Shown piece by piece: positions 12,302-12,405 of a stretch of DNA of 12,405 nucleotides. Location of the stretch: assembly GCA_040755975.1 (NCBI GenBank), contig JBFLZY010000078.1:1-12405 (forward strand), given 5' to 3'. How positions within the stretch are numbered: position 1 is the first letter of the stretch; each line of letters opens with the position of its first letter. Source of the DNA: JAIMBK01 sp040755975 (lineage in GTDB: Bacteria; Bacillota; Desulfotomaculia; Desulfotomaculales; Nap2-2B). The notes below the pieces were generated by a model. That model was not told where the DNA came from and searched no databases. It worked only from the letters and a program-made list of their open reading frames with translations. The position numbers were made by a program, and so were the translations under genes.

Positions 12302-12405
12302 CGCTCCGATGCTGCGGGCCGACCCGGCACTCAGCCTTTCCGGAAGGTTTGGTGCAAGACTGAAGCGCTAGCATGAAGCTGAGTGCCGGGGCTTGGTTCG
12401 GAGCG
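12302..12405. repeat. Long two-part inverted repeat upstream of the chemoreceptor gene
   Basis: Two nested perfect inverted repeats enclose 104 bases: cgctccga (12302-12309) pairs with tcggagcg (12398-12405), and cccggcactcagc (12323-12335) pairs with gctgagtgccggg (12378-12390). They are separated by an asymmetric internal loop (13 and 7 bases) around a 42-base apical region. The outer arm runs to the window edge and may extend further. On the minus strand it would form a structured RNA ending about 55 bases before the chemoreceptor start codon. It could be a structured leader, a palindromic repeat element or a mobile-element end. No known riboswitch class is recognisable. Confidence 0.75.

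Noticed and set aside
12302..12405. Cyclic di-GMP (GEMM-I) riboswitch ahead of the chemoreceptor
   Set aside because: The minus strand has CAAACC and a GGAAAGG stretch reminiscent of it, but the expected conserved GCGACGCAAAGCC segment and second helix are missing.
1..12405. CRISPR arrays, tRNA or rRNA genes, insertion sequences
   Set aside because: No regularly spaced repeats, no tRNA-like cloverleaf segments and no transposase-like coding sequence were seen on reading either strand.

Overview
The window looks like a chromosomal segment of a GC-rich anaerobic member of the Bacillota (Clostridia, Peptococcaceae/Desulfotomaculum/Pelotomaculum-like). This is inferred from strong AGGAGG-type ribosome binding sites, GTG and TTG starts, a split transketolase, a small soluble chemoreceptor and a probable selenoprotein. 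No rRNA or other taxonomic marker is present. Every gene I can support is on the minus strand, so transcription runs from high to low coordinates.

Block C (12405 to 9798): a large imperfect inverted repeat at the window edge, a soluble methyl-accepting chemotaxis protein, then lipA and lipB (lipoate biosynthesis). Spacings are tight: 12 bases between the first two, and a 4-base GTGA overlap between lipA and lipB.

Block B (9770 to 4666): a creatininase-family hydrolase, a hairpin resembling a leaky terminator, split transketolase (N then C subunit, overlapping by 8 bases), a xylose-isomerase-like epimerase, a zinc alcohol dehydrogenase, and a small AhpD/carboxymuconolactone-decarboxylase-like protein. 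The last gene has an in-frame TGA exactly where the second redox cysteine belongs (CxxU), followed by a hairpin with the geometry of a bacterial SECIS element. It is best read as one selenoprotein of 104 residues and is easily missed, because ordinary ORF calling breaks it. The set of oxidoreductase, hydrolase, epimerase and ThDP enzyme suggests catabolism of a sugar or cyclitol.

Block A (about 4580 to 1): a sigma-A-type promoter with 20-bp-spaced direct repeats at its start site, a cyclase-family metal hydrolase of lower GC, the decayed remnant of a second cyclase, a 14-bp perfect inverted repeat, a cupin, an SDR dehydrogenase, a beta-keto acid cleavage enzyme (BKACE/DUF849), a 3-hydroxyacyl-CoA dehydrogenase-like protein, and the start of a lipoprotein substrate-binding protein for an ABC transporter. 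A plausible scheme is uptake, ring or amide hydrolysis, oxidation of a hydroxy acid to a beta-keto acid, acetyl-CoA-dependent cleavage, and reduction of a product. Several of these enzymes have substitutions at normally conserved positions, so the substrate may not be a known one.

The strongest observation is the CxxU selenoprotein candidate with its hairpin at 4666-4980. Next are the unusual BKACE/HBD pair and the cyclase remnant.
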